NCBI GenBank assembly: GCA_024291935.2
Contig: JAGTYA010000026.1
Span: 6,304,001 to 6,368,000, forward strand
Source of the DNA: Okapia johnstoni
Taxonomy: Eukaryota; Chordata; Mammalia; Artiodactyla; Giraffidae
Direction of reading: 5' to 3'
DNA: 64,000 nucleotides
Shown: positions 11,162-24,334 of the stretch, in pieces
Layout of the letters: the number at the start of each line of letters is the position of its first letter
Numbering within the stretch: the stretch's first letter is position 1
Notes under the pieces: model-generated
What the model was told of the DNA's origin: nothing
Database searches by the model: none
Seen by the model: the letters and a program-made list of their open reading frames with translations, nothing else
Translations under genes and position numbers: made by a program

Positions 11162-14100
11162 ATGGAAACCCCCGGGGAGCCAGGAACAGGCCCTCTCGGA
11201 GCCCCCCAGCCAGCCAGCTTCGCTTCTGGGCACCTGGAGAGAGAAAAGTTAGTGAAGTTGGAAGGGCAGCCCCGGTGGGGTGGTGTGGAAGGTGGGGAAC
11301 CCGAGCTGGGTCTGTCCCAGGGCAAAGGAGGGGGAGACGGTTGGGCAAAACCCTGCTCAGGTCTGGTGCCCCCGCCCCCGCCAGGCCAGCCCAGGACCCG
11401 CGGTACGATGTGCCTGGTGCCGGCGGCAGGGCGCAGGCAGGTGGATCGCAGCGGCCGGGGCGCACCGTGAGCCTGCGGGAGCGCCTGCTGCTCACCCGGC
11501 CCGTGTGGCTGCAGCTGCGGGCCAACGAGGCGGCCGCACTGCACGTGCTGAGGACCGAGCCCCCCGGGGTGAGTCTCTCCCCACCCCTGGGGCTGGAGGC
11601 TGAGGGTAGGGGGGGCGAGGGGCTGGACACAGAGGACCTGAGCCTCCGATCCCTGTCCACTCGCAGACATTCCTGGTACGGAAGTCTAACAGTCGCCAGT
11701 GCCAAGCCCTGTGCGTGCGGCTGCCCGAGGCCAGTGGCCCCTCCTTCGTCTCCAGCCACTGTATCCAGGAGACCGCTGGGGGTGAGAGGAACTGGCCCAG
11801 CCTGGCGGGAGGGGCAGGAAGCATCAGGTTGGGGCACAGGGGGGTGCCCCCAGAGAACAATCTCAATTCCCATCCCTCAGGCGTCTCCCTGGAGGGCTCA
11901 GAGCTCGTGTTCCTAGACCTGGTCCAGCTGATCTGTGCCTACTGCCACACCCGGTGAGCCTGCCTGCAGGGCGCCTGCTCTCCACAGGGACCTGCTTCCC
12001 TTCCCGGGACTCCTTGTCCTCCTTGCCCACGGGCACTCCCGGTGCCCGCTGCCCAGAGCTTTCCTCACTGCCCACTTTTTGCTCCCTTCTGGCCTCAGGG
12101 ACATTCTTCTCCTCCCGCTTCAGCTCCCCAGAGCCATCCGCCAGGCAGCCACCCACAAGGAGCTGGAAGCCATCTCCCATCTGGGCATGGGTAAGGGCTC
12201 CTGGGCTACCCACTGCACAGATGGACAAGCTGAGGCCAAGAGGGAAAGGGAAGGTGAAGGCACACAGCCTGAAGCCTGGGCCTTTCTGCCAGTGGGGTCC
12301 CCTCCCTGAGCCCCCCGACCCCCACCCCGAGGCCCAACCTGTTTCTCTTCCCTAGAGTTCTGGAGCTCCTCCCTCAACACCAAGGCTCAGCCAGGCCCAT
12401 CAGAAGGCCCCCCGCTGCCCCGGCTGAAGCCCCGGCCCCCACAAGAGCTGGACCAGGGCACCGGAGCCGCCTTGTGTTTCTTCAACCCCCTGTTCCCAGG
12501 GGATCTGGGCCCCACCAAGCGGGAGAAATTCAAGCGGAGCTTCAAAGTGCGTGTGTCCACGGAGACCTCCAGCCCCCTGTCTCCCCCAGCTGTGCCACCT
12601 CCCCCAGTCCCGGTGTTGCCAGGGGCAGCCCCCAACCAGACAGAAAGGTTGCCCCCTCGCCAGCTGCTACGGAGGGAGAGCTCAGTGGGGTACCGTGTGC
12701 CAGGGGGCGCCGGCCCCAGCCTCCCGCCGCTGCCCTCCCTCCAGGAGGTGGACTGCGCCTCCCCCAGCAGCTCAGAGGAGGAGGGGGTGCCAGGGTCCCA
12801 GGGGAGCCCAGCGACCTCACCCCACCTGGGCCACCAGCGGCGGCGGCGGCCCCTGCTTCGGTCCATGAGTGCTGCTTTCTGCTCCCTGCTAGCGCCTGAG
12901 CGGCAGGTGGGCCGGGCAGCTGCGGCGCTGACGCAGGACAGACACACAGCCGTGGGACAGCTGGTGCAGGACCTGCTGACCCAGGTGCGTGCCGGCCCCG
13001 AACCCCAGGAGCTGCAGGCCATCCGCGAGGCCCTGAGCCGGGCCCGAGGCATGCTGAGTGCAGAGCTGGGCCCGGAGAAGCTGCTGCCACCAGACAGGCT
13101 GGGTGAGACTCCAGCCCGGGGTCCGCTAGTGCAGCCCCGTCTCCAGAATTCAGCTCTTCCACCTTCCTCTCTCTTTGCCTCTCCAGGGCTGGCCTGTCTC
13201 TCATCTGTTCTTCATGTACACCCACCTTGTCTCTGCACCATTCAAGCATCTTCTGCCCACCGCCTCTCTCCCAGTCACAAAGATTCCTCCTCTTTTTCAT
13301 CCTTCTCCCCTCCTGATCATGCCCTTCCTCCCCAGGACTCCCACCCCACCCCAGTTCCTCTGACCCCTGCCTGCCTCTCCCCTACAGAAAGCGTCCTGGA
13401 GAAGTCACTGCACCGCTCAGTGCTCAAGCCCCTGCGGCCCATCCTGGTGGCCCGCCTGCGGCGCCGGCTTTCAGCCAATAGCTCCCTGGGCCGCCTGGCT
13501 GAAGGCCTCCGCCTGGCCCGGGCCCGGGGCGCCAGTGCCTTCGGGTCCCACTTAAGCCTGCCCTCCCCGGTAGAGATGGAGCAGGTGCGTCAGAAGCTGC
13601 TACAGCTGCTTCGCGCCTACTCACCCAGAGCCCAGGTCAAGCGGCTCCTGCAGGCCTGCAAGCTGCTCTACACGGCCCTGAGGACCCAGGCAGGTATGCC
13701 CCCTCCCACCGGCCCCTGCGAAGTCAGAGGCAGGCCACTGGGCAGAGGCTTCAGGAATGGCACAGCAGGGAAAACAAAGAAAAAAAAATATATATATATA
13801 TATGGATCCCATTTCACAGATGGTGAAACTGGCCCAGGAAGCAGAGCATCCACTCCCCATCCAGTGCCCCTGGTTGCCATAGAGACCACGTTGCCTGGCA
13901 AGCAGAGGGAGGGTCGTTGTCTAAGATAAGTAGCGGACGATCCTGACCCTGTGGCCTCATCCACCACCTACAGGGGAAGGCGCGGGGGCCGACGAGTTCC
14001 TGCCGTTGCTGAGCCTCGTCCTGGCCCACTGTGACCTTCCTGAGCTGCTGCTGGAAGCTGAGTACATGTCAGAGCTCCTGGAGCCTGCCCTGCTCACCGG

Positions 14101-15806
14101 AGAGGGTGAGGGACCCCACTGGCCCCCGCTTCTGTCTGGGTGGGGCTGGGGTGCCCTGACTGAGCAGGGGAGACAGGGAGGAACAGTGGCTCACACCGAG
14201 CCTGAGCTGCAGCCCTCCCCTCGTGTCCCAGGTGGCTACTACCTGACCAGCCTCTCGGCCAGCCTGGCCCTGCTGAGTGGCCTGACCGAGGCCCACACCC
14301 TCCCGCTGAGCCCCTCGCAGGAGCTGCAGCGCTCACTCAGCCTCTGGGAGCAGCGCCGCCTGCCCGCCACCCACTGCTTCCAGGTAACGGGACTGGCCAG
14401 CCCCGGGGGGCACCCGGCGTCACCTGGCGCGGTCCCCTCCTTCGCCCAGTGAGACTCAGGAAAGGCAGAGAAAGGGGAAGGGCAGTCCTGCGTCACCGGA
14501 CGACAGACAGTGCCCCATTCGGAACACGTGTCTGAGCCAGCCTTTCTGGATGGTGCATCCCACAAGCCGACATGGCTCAGTGCTCTGGTGCTCTGGTGGC
14601 CCACAGTCTTCACAGAAACTGAAGTGGGATCATTATTATGCCCATTTTACAGATGAGGAAACTGAGACACGACATGGGAAGGGAAAGGGACACAGGCAGG
14701 CTCAAACCCCAGCTCCTGGCTTCTGGCTGCCACCTGGACTCGGGCTTCCAGCCTATGCCCCCCTCACCCTCACTCTCTGCCCCTGCCCTCACCCCACCCC
14801 CAGCTCAGGTGAGGTGTCCTGAGAGCCAGAGAGTATCTCTGCCATTCACCTCCTTCCATCCAGTCAAGGGACCCTTCCTTCCTTGGCCTTGGCCAAGAGT
14901 CCAGATTTTGTAGCCAGATCTTGGTTCCAAATGCTGGGTCTTCTGCTTTCTGGCTATGGAAGTTTGGGCCAGTTAGGTGTCCTCTTTGTGCCTCAGTTTT
15001 CTTGTCTGTAAAATGGGGTAATAGTACCTACATCCTGGAGTTGATATTGTATGAAATGCGTTAACTCAGAACAAGCGCTGAGAGCACAGAGTAAGCTCAA
15101 CCTGAGTGGGATCGATAGGCTGTAGAGGCCCGCTGGGCCGTCCTTCCAGCCCACAGCTCTGACCCACGAGCCTAGGGACAGCCCTCTCATCCAAGGAGCC
15201 CCCCTCAGAGCTCACCTTATTCAGAAAGCTTTGGCTGCTGGTTCTACCACTGGCTCTGTTCCATCCGCCCCTGTCACCGCAGGCAGGACTGAGTTCTTGT
15301 TTTCGCTTCTCCCTGCACAGCACCTCCTCCGCGTGGCCTATCAGGACCCCAGCAGTGGCTGCACCTCCAAGACGCTGGCCGTGCCCCCAGGAGCCTCGAT
15401 TGCCACGCTGAACAAGCTCTGTGCCACCAAGTTCCGGGTGACCCAGCCTGATACTTTTGGCCTCTTCCTGTACAAGGGGCAGGACTACCAGTGCCTGCCC
15501 CCTGGAGCCCTGGCTCATGGGCTCCCCACCGCCGGCTACCTCGTCTACCGCCGGGCAGAGCAGCCCGAGACCCCGGGGGCCTCACCTGGGGCTGCCACAG
15601 GGGAGGGCAGTGGGGGGCCAGAGGCAGGGGACAGGGAGGAGGAGAAAGGGGGCCGGGGAGCTGGGGACACTGAGGCCAAAACCAGCCCCAGGGATGGCAG
15701 GGGAGAATCTGAGACAGTGGCCGAGGGGGCCGAGGGCCAGGCCAGGGGAGGCCCCGCTCAGCCAAGGTGGCCAGAGACTGAGGAGAGCCAGGGCGCAGAG
15801 GAGTAG
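11162..15806 (+). CDS. RIN1: Ras and Rab interactor 1, ten coding exons
   Basis: Coding exons: 11162-11247, 11385-11568, 11667-11781, 11881-11953, 12099-12190, 12356-13102, 13388-13693, 13974-14105, 14232-14383 and 15321-15806. Phases agree; 2373 nt give 790 residues (human 783). Domains: N-terminal YDVP motif with Tyr36, the site for ABL; SH2 domain at about 65-165 (FLVRKSN, residue 91 on); proline-rich region (VPPPPVPVLP) and the 14-3-3-type site LLRSMS with Ser353; VPS9 Rab5-GEF domain from about 440 to 600; RA domain from residue 630 (HLLRVAYQD); and an acidic, Gly/Glu-rich tail. Family knowledge: a GTP-RAS effector competing with RAF, activating ABL kinases and Rab5 endocytosis, abundant in forebrain and epithelia. 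Exon 6 (747 nt) carries the linker. The exon 9-10 intron of 937 bp holds MIR copies. Confidence 0.95.
13783..13804. repeat. A-run followed by (TA)n
   Basis: Poly(A) passes into TATATATATATATA within RIN1 intron 7 just before a short MIR-like block ('cccatttcacagatggtgaaact'). This simple repeat is probably polymorphic. Confidence 0.7.
14590..14700 (-). repeat. MIR SINE fragment
   Basis: The block 'attattatgcccattttacagatgaggaaactgag' is the reverse-strand MIR core. It lies in the last RIN1 intron. Confidence 0.75.
14905..15110 (+). repeat. MIR SINE
   Basis: The blocks 'gcctcagttttcttgtctgtaaaatggggtaatagtacctac' (core and 3' part) identify a forward MIR in the last RIN1 intron. Confidence 0.75.
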
Positions 15807-16801
15807 CTGGGAGTGGACAGAAGGGCCACGTGGGGCAGGAAGCTCGGAGCCTGCTGGGAAGGTCTTGCAGAGTGTCACCCTCACCGGCCAAGGCCGCAGC
15901 CCCCAGAGCCTCCCCCACTCTGCTCCCAGTCTGCCGCCACCTCTGACCCTCCAGCACGCCGACCACACCTGCTGGCCACATCCAGGGCACTTGGGTGAAG
16001 CTCGAGGGGTCTGGGGGGCCCCAGATGAAGGCCCTTGGCCTCTCCTCCTGCTCCCCTATCTGGAGGCCAGGCAGCCCACAGTGAGGAGCGTGTCCAGCAG
16101 GGGAGAAATCCAGCAGGGGCCTCACCTCTGGCGGCAGTGGGGAGGGGTGGGGGGTTCAAGGCCCAGAAAGGCCCCACCAATTCCCGGGTGTCAGGAGGAT
16201 TCAGAGAGGCAGCAAGGCCTCGGGGCCCGGCCCTGCCCACACCACTTGCAGAACAAGCACCTCCAAACCTCAGTGTTCCCGCCGGTAAAGTGGGGGTGCT
16301 ACTGCTATCCTGCCATCTCCCAGAAGCCTTCCACAGGTCAGAATAGATGGTTTTGTTGCAGAGCAGAGCACAACTAGGGGAAAGGGGAGAGAAAGAGGTT
16401 GAATATCAGCAAAACCCCCAGCTTGCACACCTCTCCAGGGGTCCATTCTCTACCCTCATCTAAGGGAGAGGTTCTCCAGGTGGCCCCAGGGGACATCTAG
16501 GGGGTCAGGCTCAGCCAAGGGAGCACCCCTGTTCTAGTCTTTCCCCAAGATAAGAAGTCCTCCCAGGCATGCTGCTGTCCCAGGGAAAGTGGACAGGCGA
16601 GACAGCCTTCTGAAATGGAATGAGGACTCGGAAACTCTCTTCCGCACTGAAATCTCTTGGACCTCACAAGAGGTTTTCAGGAGACAGGGCCTGATTTATT
16701 ACCTGCCGAGGTGGGGAAAGTGACTCCTAAGACGCCACACAGCGGACCATTAGGCCAGACCAGGAGTCAGGTTCCAACTATGCCTCATGTTCTAAGCCAC
16801 C

Positions 16802-16807
16802 AATAAA
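16802..16807 (+). terminator. RIN1: Candidate RIN1 polyadenylation signal AATAAA
   Basis: This is the first canonical AATAAA after the RIN1 stop, about 1.0 kb downstream and just before a Bov-tA insertion. A non-canonical earlier site cannot be excluded. Confidence 0.4.
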
Positions 16808-16824
16808 TTAATGCTCAAGGTCTA

Positions 16825-17036
16825 GGGCTTCTCCAATGGCTCAGTGGTAAAGAATCTGCCTGAAGTGTAGGAGATGGGGGTTCGATCCCTGGATCCGGAT
16901 GATCCCCTGGAGGAGGAAATGGCAGGAAACCCACTCTAGTATTTTTGCCTGGGAAATCCCATGGACAGAGGGGCCTGGTGGGCTACACTCCATGGGGTCA
17001 CAAAGAGTCAGACAGATGTGAGCGATTGAACGGGAG
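16825..17036 (+). repeat. Bov-tA SINE
   Basis: A forward Bov-tA element: starts 'gggcttctccaatggctcag', contains 'cctggtgggctacactccatggggtc' and ends 'gtcagacagatgtgagcgatt'. It is inserted directly downstream of the RIN1 3' end. Confidence 0.9.
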
Positions 17037-18119
17037 GTCCAGGGAGGCAGCAAATGAGCAAAGAAAATACCGGGAACCACCACAAGAGGGCACACATGGC
17101 CAGGAAGCGGCTGAGAGGACGCCCTGATAGACGACTGCAGCTCCAGGGCCGCAGCGGTGCAGGTGGTCCTGGGGTTTGCGGTCTTGCAGCCGCCAAGCAA
17201 CTAAGGGGGCAGTGCAAGAGCCAAGACTTCTGGCCCTCAGCTCTCTTGGGAGTCTGAGGTCTGGATGAGGCTGGCCTCTGGGGACCACTCCCTGGGAAGC
17301 AACTAGGCCCCAGTGGAAGGAGGACCCTAGCCAGTCTATGAGGGGCTCGCTCGGGCCCTGAGCACAAAGGGTCACTGGCCCACATATCAGACATGACGGC
17401 TGCGAGGCCGAAATCACAGCCGTTGGGATTTCAGACCCTCCAGGTACAGCCCGGGTGCAGGACTCCCACATTTCTCACTAGGCCATGGGCAGCTCTCTGC
17501 CAACTTCCACCCCCTCCCCCCACACCCACACCCATGCACACACACAAGCTTCTCACCGGCAAGGGGTCTCCCTTCACTCTTTCGTATGTATTCCCCACCA
17601 GTCCCGCACCCACCCCAGTGCCTTGTACAGTGCTGGGCGCTCCACAGGCGCTCAATAAATGTTATCCACTGATTGGAGTTTGATAACTAAGAGCAAAAGG
17701 CGGTGAGGTGGGAGGCTAAGGGAGGGCTGGGTTCTGGGAACCAAACACAGGATATCTCAACTTCAGTCCCAGAGGAAGGTCCTGGTCGTAGGAGGTGTTC
17801 AGAGAGCCCCAGGGCCAGATGTAGAGGCGGTCTCATGGGAACTAGGACTGGCAGAGGCTTCTGGGCCCCTGCGAGGGGGCCTCTGCAAGCCCCTCCCACC
17901 CCCCTCCAGGGCTCAGTCCTAATTCCTGGCTCTGGGAATCCAGCATGCCCCCAGGAAGGGCTCATTGGAGCATTGCCAGGCCCTGCCTGCCGCCTGAATC
18001 TCCCAGTTTATCTTCTAAAGAGATTCTGATGGTTCAGGGGTCCCGACCAGGTAAATCCATATGACCAAGGGTCATCGTACAGGGCTTGGGGCTCCAGGGC
18101 AGGCAACGATAAGTCAGTC

Positions 18120-18240
18120 TAGGATTGATCTCACTATCCCCATTTTACAGATGAGGAAACAGGCTTGCTCAGGGAAAGTGACTCGTTGCAGGGCAAAGGA
18201 CTCAGACACTAGGTTCCGTGGATCTTCAGATTCTACAGTC
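18120..18240 (-). repeat. MIR SINE fragment
   Basis: The block 'ctatccccattttacagatgaggaaac' marks a reverse-orientation MIR. Confidence 0.7.
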
Positions 18241-20814
18241 CTCCCAGAGAGAAGGACTGTGTACTCATCCACTCAGCAGTAACCCATTGTGTCCGAACCG
18301 GCTAAGCACCCACAGCCCCAGCTGGAGGGAGTCAGGTGTGATGTGGGCAGCCTAGTGTGCACTCGGGTCTGTACTGCCCCCTCTCCCACCCCTGCCACCC
18401 ACCTGTCACCCTCTGGAAGAGGAAGTCAGGGCTCTGAGAGGGGCCACGCTGATCCCAGCGTCCACTCCTGCAGGGCAGGGCTGACCCTGACCCTTGGATC
18501 TCTGGAGGAGCAGCCGCCATTTCCTCACTTGGAACTGTTGCACTTACCACCTCACAGTAGTCCTCCGAGTTTGTTTACCGTCTGTCTTCCTTACCCGAAG
18601 GCCAGAGCCAAGTCAGCCTTGTTCCCTGCTGAATCTTGGGGGCCTCGAACAATGCCTGGCCCGGAACTGGCACTTGGTAAGTGTGTGCGGAATAATTGAT
18701 CCAGGAAGACAGCCTACACGGTTCATCCCAGTTCTTGGGACTTGGGGCGGCGGTGCAGCCTCCATTGCTGCCACTAGGAGGCGAGCGTGCCCTGTTCCCC
18801 GTCATTGCCAAGGTCCCTTCTCTTCCGAGGCCACCCAGGGACCCAGGGCACTCCCTTCGAGGATGGTTCAGGGCCTGGTGCCCAAGAGGGAAGCAGCTCT
18901 GTAGAGGGGCCCCAGGACCGCCCTGTGAACAGGATCCTGCTAGCGGAGGTTGGGAAGGGAATGCGGGAGCGGCCACTTCCCCCCCCCCCCCAGGGCTCTC
19001 TTTCCAGGCAGGCCCGGGAGCCAGGCCCGTGGGGTGGCCTGAGAGAGGACCCTGCCAGGGGTGGGGAGGAAGGCGTCGTCCCTGAGATCCACAACGCCCT
19101 GACTCAACTTGAAGACAAAGTGATGAACACCCTGCATGGCCTGGGGACCACGTTCATGTGCACAACCGGACACACGAAACACCCTGACTCATTGGTACAC
19201 GGGCTGTGTCACACCTCACCTGGCACAGTCACTTACCGGAATGCTTGAGTGCCGCCACCCTTAAGAGGAACGCCCAGAGCGTTAGGAACACCCTGACACT
19301 GCCAGCCATTCGTGCCCTGCGGGAAGGGACAGGGACATGCACGGCCCCTCCTCTGAGCCACACCCTGACAGGGAAGTCCCTGGGCCTGTGAGCTCAGAGC
19401 TATTCCCTCAACACCCTCCCTTTCGGGTTCAGAATGGGACTCCCTGACACACATAAAGACACGGAGACATGCGGTGACCTGCTCCACAAGGACTCCTTGA
19501 CACACACCCACCCCTGCCGGACTGCCACAGACACACCCAAGGCCCCGGCTCCTCGGACAGGCTTCCTCCTTCCTACGCTGCACAGGCGGAGAAGTGCAGA
19601 CGCTCACACACACAAGTGCAGACACAGACGCGGACCCACACGGCCGGGGCCTGTCCCAGCCGCCACTCAGCCGCCCCACCCCATGGTGGGCCCCGGTGGG
19701 GGTTGTGAGTTGCTGAGAAGACCCTCGTGGGGGGTGTGGTGACCCCACTGGCCAGGCAGGAGGCAGAGGCCAGCAGCACTGGGCGGGGAGGCCTGAGCTC
19801 ATCAGATTCCAGCCTGAGTGATTCATGGGAAGTGCCTGGGGAAGGGGGGCCGGGGGGAACGGTCCAGGGGCATGGGGCTTTGGAGGCCCAAGTGGGCCTG
19901 GGACCAGAGGGTCTTGGGTCCAGAGCAAGCCTCTAGTCTGAGACGGGGGAAGGCTTTCTGCGGGGGGAGGTGGCCCCAGCCTGAAGGGGTGTCTTCTGGG
20001 TCTGGCTCCTGGACGGGGCTTGGGACAAGGAACTGAGTCGCAGAATGAGACAAACAGTCCCTCCCACCCATCCCGCCCGGGGCCTGGGCCCCTGACCCCA
20101 TGCCTTCCCGGCCCCAACAGCTGGGTGTCTTTAGCAGGGGTTAGGCCAAGGGTGGCGGGGCAAGGGTGGGGTGACCTTCACGGCCTTCTCGGCCCCTCGG
20201 GCCCTCAGGCAGGCAGCCCCATGGCCCCCGGAGGCCTTGAGTGGCTGGACCAGCCTGGCCCAGTCGGGGCCCACGGGGCTGCCCTGCCAGGCAAGGCCTC
20301 TGTAAGAGAGAGCTGAGGACGCGCCTGTCCCAGTGCCAGGGATGTTTTCCTGCCGGAGTCCTCGGCTCCCGCTCCCCCGAAGCCCCCTGCCTCCCAGGCG
20401 AGGACCCAGCTCCCCTTGCAGGGTGACAGGAAGAGAGGATGGGGCTGGGGACAGGCCACGGGTGCAGGAAGTGCCTTTCTTGGAACTCGGCACCAAAATA
20501 GCCCACTCTGGGTCTCAGTGTCCCACGGGGGAGGTGTGTGTCACCAAGGAGACCCTCACCGGGGCGGGGCCTGAGCTGACCTCAGTCTGGCTCTTGCCTG
20601 CCTCCCTCCCACCCCTCCCGCCCCTTGACAGCCCTCACCAACCCCCCGCCTTGGGCTCTGCTCCACTTTGAAGTCCTAACATAAATATCATGTCTGCTTG
20701 GGTTCCCCTTCCCGGCCTGGTCACAGCCCCCAGACCTGGCTCCCACCCCAGCCAGTCCTGGGGCTTCGAGCCAGGGGAGAGGGGGAAGGCCTAGACCACC
20801 CAGGGAAGGCGGTG

Positions 20815-21030
20815 AGCCAGAGACCCTGGGACAGGATGGGGGAGACAGAGCGGGAGAGACTCTAGAGGGGAGACACCGGAGAGGGCAGAGAACAGAGAGA
20901 CAGACCCCAGAGACCAACAAGGGGACCATCCCGGGGACAGGAGAGGAGACAGAGGGACCCCAGAGACAGACAGGGGAGCTAGAGACCCCGACAGAGAGGC
21001 GAGAGAGAGGAGACAAGAGGAAGACACCCT
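20815..21030. repeat. Purine-rich (GAGACAGA)-like tract
   Basis: About 200 bases are dominated by imperfect repeats of GAGACA, GACAGA and AGAGG units with almost no pyrimidine runs on the plus strand. It looks like a degenerate simple repeat. Confidence 0.6.
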
Positions 21031-21761
21031 GCGGTCAGAGGGAGGGAAGTGGGACATGGAGGTTCCTGGGGACTTGATCGGGCAGGAAGACGGTGAATGG
21101 AGAAACGTCCCTGGAGACGGGAGGACCAACCATCCTCGTTTGCAGGGCCGAGGAGGAGGCTCCAGGGACAGGGGACTTGCAGCACTGAGACCAGGCAAGT
21201 CCTCACAAAACCAGGCACAACGGGTCACCCTGGCGGCCGGCCTTTGCCAGACACCACAGGGATCAGAGAGTCCACCGCCACAGGTACCCCGCCGCAGATG
21301 AGGCAGCTGTGGCCTGAGAAAGGCCAGCTGGGATGTCCCTTAATCACACGGCAGGACCTCTCGGTGGAGCCCCCCAGCCAAAGGGCCCCAGCAAGGAACA
21401 GAGCAGTCCTCTGGTGGTCCCAGGACCCTGCCTCGGGTACAGGCCCCGCCTCGCCTCCACCCGTGTGACCTGCTGCCAGCCTGCCCTCTCTGGGCCGGGG
21501 GAGCACGACTGGGCTCCTCTATCTCTCGTGGGGGCTCCAGGACTCGCGGTCCCCTGGCCAGGTGTGGCCAGATGTGGCCAGATATTCAGGTCTGGCCTCG
21601 GCCAGGAGAAGGAATGGGGCTCCAGCTGGGCCCAGGTTGGGCCATCCCAGGGCCGCCATATGCTTCTGTCCTCACAGCTGTGGGCACAGGTGCAGGCCCT
21701 AGGGGACATGTATCATCCAGCTGTGCACACCCACAGCAGTGCCAGGCTCATGAGAGTGCAC

Positions 21762-21800
21762 GTATGCACACACACACGCACACGCACGCACACAGTCATG
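21762..21800. repeat. (CA)n microsatellite, interrupted
   Basis: CACACACACACGCACACGCACGCACACA forms an interrupted dinucleotide repeat, with more scattered ACAC units up to about 21835. Confidence 0.8.
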
Positions 21801-22869
21801 CATAAACACCAAGGTGACACCCACAAACACACTCACGGTCTCTATGGCAAAGACACCTCCACCCGGCCTCAGCCCCCTCCAGCTGTCAGAATCCTTTACC
21901 CTCAGGGGCCAGGCCTGGAAGACACCCCTTCTTCCTGGGCCCCACCTTCTCCAAGCCTCTCTCTCCCACCCTGTCCCGTCCAGCAACACCCCCCTTCCTG
22001 TGGGGCTCTCCTATCCAGAAGCACACAGGGTGCGGCCCCAGCACGTGGGGCAGGGGAGGGGCCCGCTGTCAACTCCCCTCCCTCCCCACTCCTGCCCTGG
22101 GACCTCTCCCACCCAAGACCAGGCGCCTCCCGCCCACCCGTTGGCCCTTTCTCCCAAAGCTTGAAGGCTGGGGTGGTTTGGGAAGAATTTAGACATGGAG
22201 GGGGTGGGGGAGGGGGACAAAAGAAGAAGGAGGAAAGGAGGTGATTCGTGCACAAAGCAATGTGCTGGCTCAGCGGCCCGTCGTGCCAAGGCTCTCCAGG
22301 ACGCCTGCCCAGGGGGCGCCCCCCAATCACACTCAGCCCCCCCATCCTGGCTGTTCCACTGGGCCCTCTTTGGGCCAGCCCCCTCTGCAAGCTGCCTTTG
22401 CCCCCACCCCCACGGGCCCGCACACTGCCTCCAAAACCACCCACTGGCTTGTCCCAGGAGCTGGAAGCCAGTGCTCCTCCTGGGGAAGTGGGCTTCTGTC
22501 CCCGTGTCCCTACTGAGGTGAGCTCTCCCCATAAAGGCCACGGTGCGAGCAGGCAGCCCCAGCCTCCTGACTCCCAGCCTGAGCCACGCCTGGTGTCCTG
22601 AGCTGTCCCCACGCCATCAGGGAGACACACTGGCCTCAGGCCCCAACAGAGAAAACCGGCTGGGTGCTAATAGGGAGAAAACAGCCATGATCCCTTACAG
22701 GGGGTGGCCCAAGCCATCTCGTCCTCCTGGGCTACACTCCTCGCAACCCCCAGAGTCACATTCTGACCGTGCGGCCCATCATGGTGGCAGCTAATCATAA
22801 CTGAGCAATTCTGACACTACCTATACCCAGCCAGGCATCTAAACATTTTCTCATCCACACACCCGCCTC

Positions 22870-23012
22870 TTAGCCATCTATCTATCCATCCACTTGCTCA
22901 TTCCTTAATCCTTCTGTCTATCCATCTGTCCGCCCATCCATCCAGCGACCCGTTCTCCTGTCTAAGTCATGCTTCCATCTATCCATCCATATCCCCACCT
23001 ACCCATCCTCTG
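22870..23012. repeat. (ATCC)n / (ATCT)n degenerate tetranucleotide repeat
   Basis: Repeated 'atctatccatcc', 'cccatccatcc' and 'atctatccatccat' units occur over about 140 bases with interruptions, as in an aged tetranucleotide microsatellite. Confidence 0.75.
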
Positions 23013-23659
23013 AAGCATTCATTGCACCAGCATCTTCTCTGGGCTCTTGGTGAACCAAGATGAGTCAGGCTGAATAGGACTGGCTGGAAGACCCCAACAA
23101 GCCCCTCTCTACCCCTTACCCCCAGATCCACGATGCTTGCCCACTGCAATCTCCATCCCAATTAGAGTGGGAAATTCCTGGGCAGCTTCCACGTTACCTC
23201 TCCCAACCTGGCCGGGGGCACAGGTGAGTGCTAGATGCCCACCCAAACTGGGCGCCCTGGTGCATCACCAAGTCTCATGCTCTACCTATCAAACCCTTAG
23301 TCTGGCGGCAGTCAGGGGTGGCCCCGTCTGCCCCACCACCGCCAGCCATCCTGGCTCAGGCTTCCCTCCACTTGCCCAGCTGGCCGTCTGGAATTTGGCC
23401 CTTGACCCTCCTCCCCCTGGGTCGCTTGCCTGCCCCCCAGTGCCTCACCCCCACTGAGGCTGTAGTCTTGACCCCGGATCTGACCCACCCACTCGCCAGA
23501 CGGCCTGCAGCCTCCCCTCAGACGCCCCAGCACTGGCCATTACCCGAATCATGACTGGGACCGCCACACCCTTGGACCAGGCTCCGGCCCGCCCCTGAGG
23601 AGCCTCCAGAGGCTGACTCCCCCAGCCTGCCCCGCCTGCTGCCCAGCTCTCCAGCCAGC

Positions 23660-24060
23660 TCCCTCCCCCCTCCCAGACTATTGCAACAACCTCCTAACTG
23701 GTCCCTGGCCTCCAGCCCCCCTCTATCCACCGCACACCAGCCACAGGGATTTCTCATCATCCCGCCTCTGCCCTGTGCCCCCTTGATGGAAGCCAGCCTT
23801 ACAGGCGCAGCTCCACCACCTCCCAGGCAAAGCCTCTACTCCCTTTCTCTCTCCACTCTCCATTGTCCCTCTCACCCTAACCCCTCTCCAGACTCAGCAG
23901 TGTCCTTCTTATTCTCCAAACTCATCGGGAGCTCTCCCAACTCAGTAACTTTGTTTCGGCTCTGCCTTCTTCCCATCATGCCTTCCTTCCATCCTCACTT
24001 CTTGACGTCACACCCATCTCTCAGACCACACCAGTGACTCTTTCGGGTGCTGCAGCAAAA
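23660..24060 (+). repeat. LINE L2-like fragment
   Basis: The sequence 'ctattgcaacaacctcctaactggtccctggcctccag' followed by 'gccacagggatttctcatcat' matches an old LINE2-type repeat. Limits are approximate. Confidence 0.45.
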
Positions 24061-24334
24061 AGGGAACTGGAAGAAGGGTCTAATGCCTTGTTTCTAGTCC
24101 CAACCCTGCCACGACTCGCTCTGAGACTCCCTGGGCCTCCTCTGCCAGAAAGAAAATCTTGTTGATTTCCTGGAATCTCCCAGGTCTAGGATGGATGACT
24201 TCTGGGGGAGGCTGGTGGATGTGGGAAGCAAGTGGGCTTTGGCCACAGATAGAATTCCACCATCCCTACCGCGTTGCCCTGAGCCAGGTTCTTCACTTAG
24301 CTGAGTCTCATTCCCACATTTCCTTCCTTCCATA

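Noticed and set aside
12472..13929. A 485-codon open frame across RIN1 exons 6-7
   Set aside because: It contains true RIN1 exon 6 and 7 codons in frame but also reads through the 285-bp intron 13103-13387 and into intron 7. It is an artefact of an open intron, not a separate gene.
17654..17659. AATAAA as a late RIN1 polyadenylation signal
   Set aside because: The surrounding 'tgctgggcgctccacaggcgctcaataaatgtt' is the standard end of a LINE2 repeat, so the signal is probably repeat-borne.
18940..19250. Possible small genes on both strands near 19.1 kb
   Set aside because: Short open frames without start context, conservation clues or splice partners. I recognise no protein.
21333..22244. 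A 303-codon plus-strand frame in the RIN1-CD248 interval
   Set aside because: It crosses a (CA)n repeat and low-complexity sequence, has no recognisable domain and no supporting splice sites.
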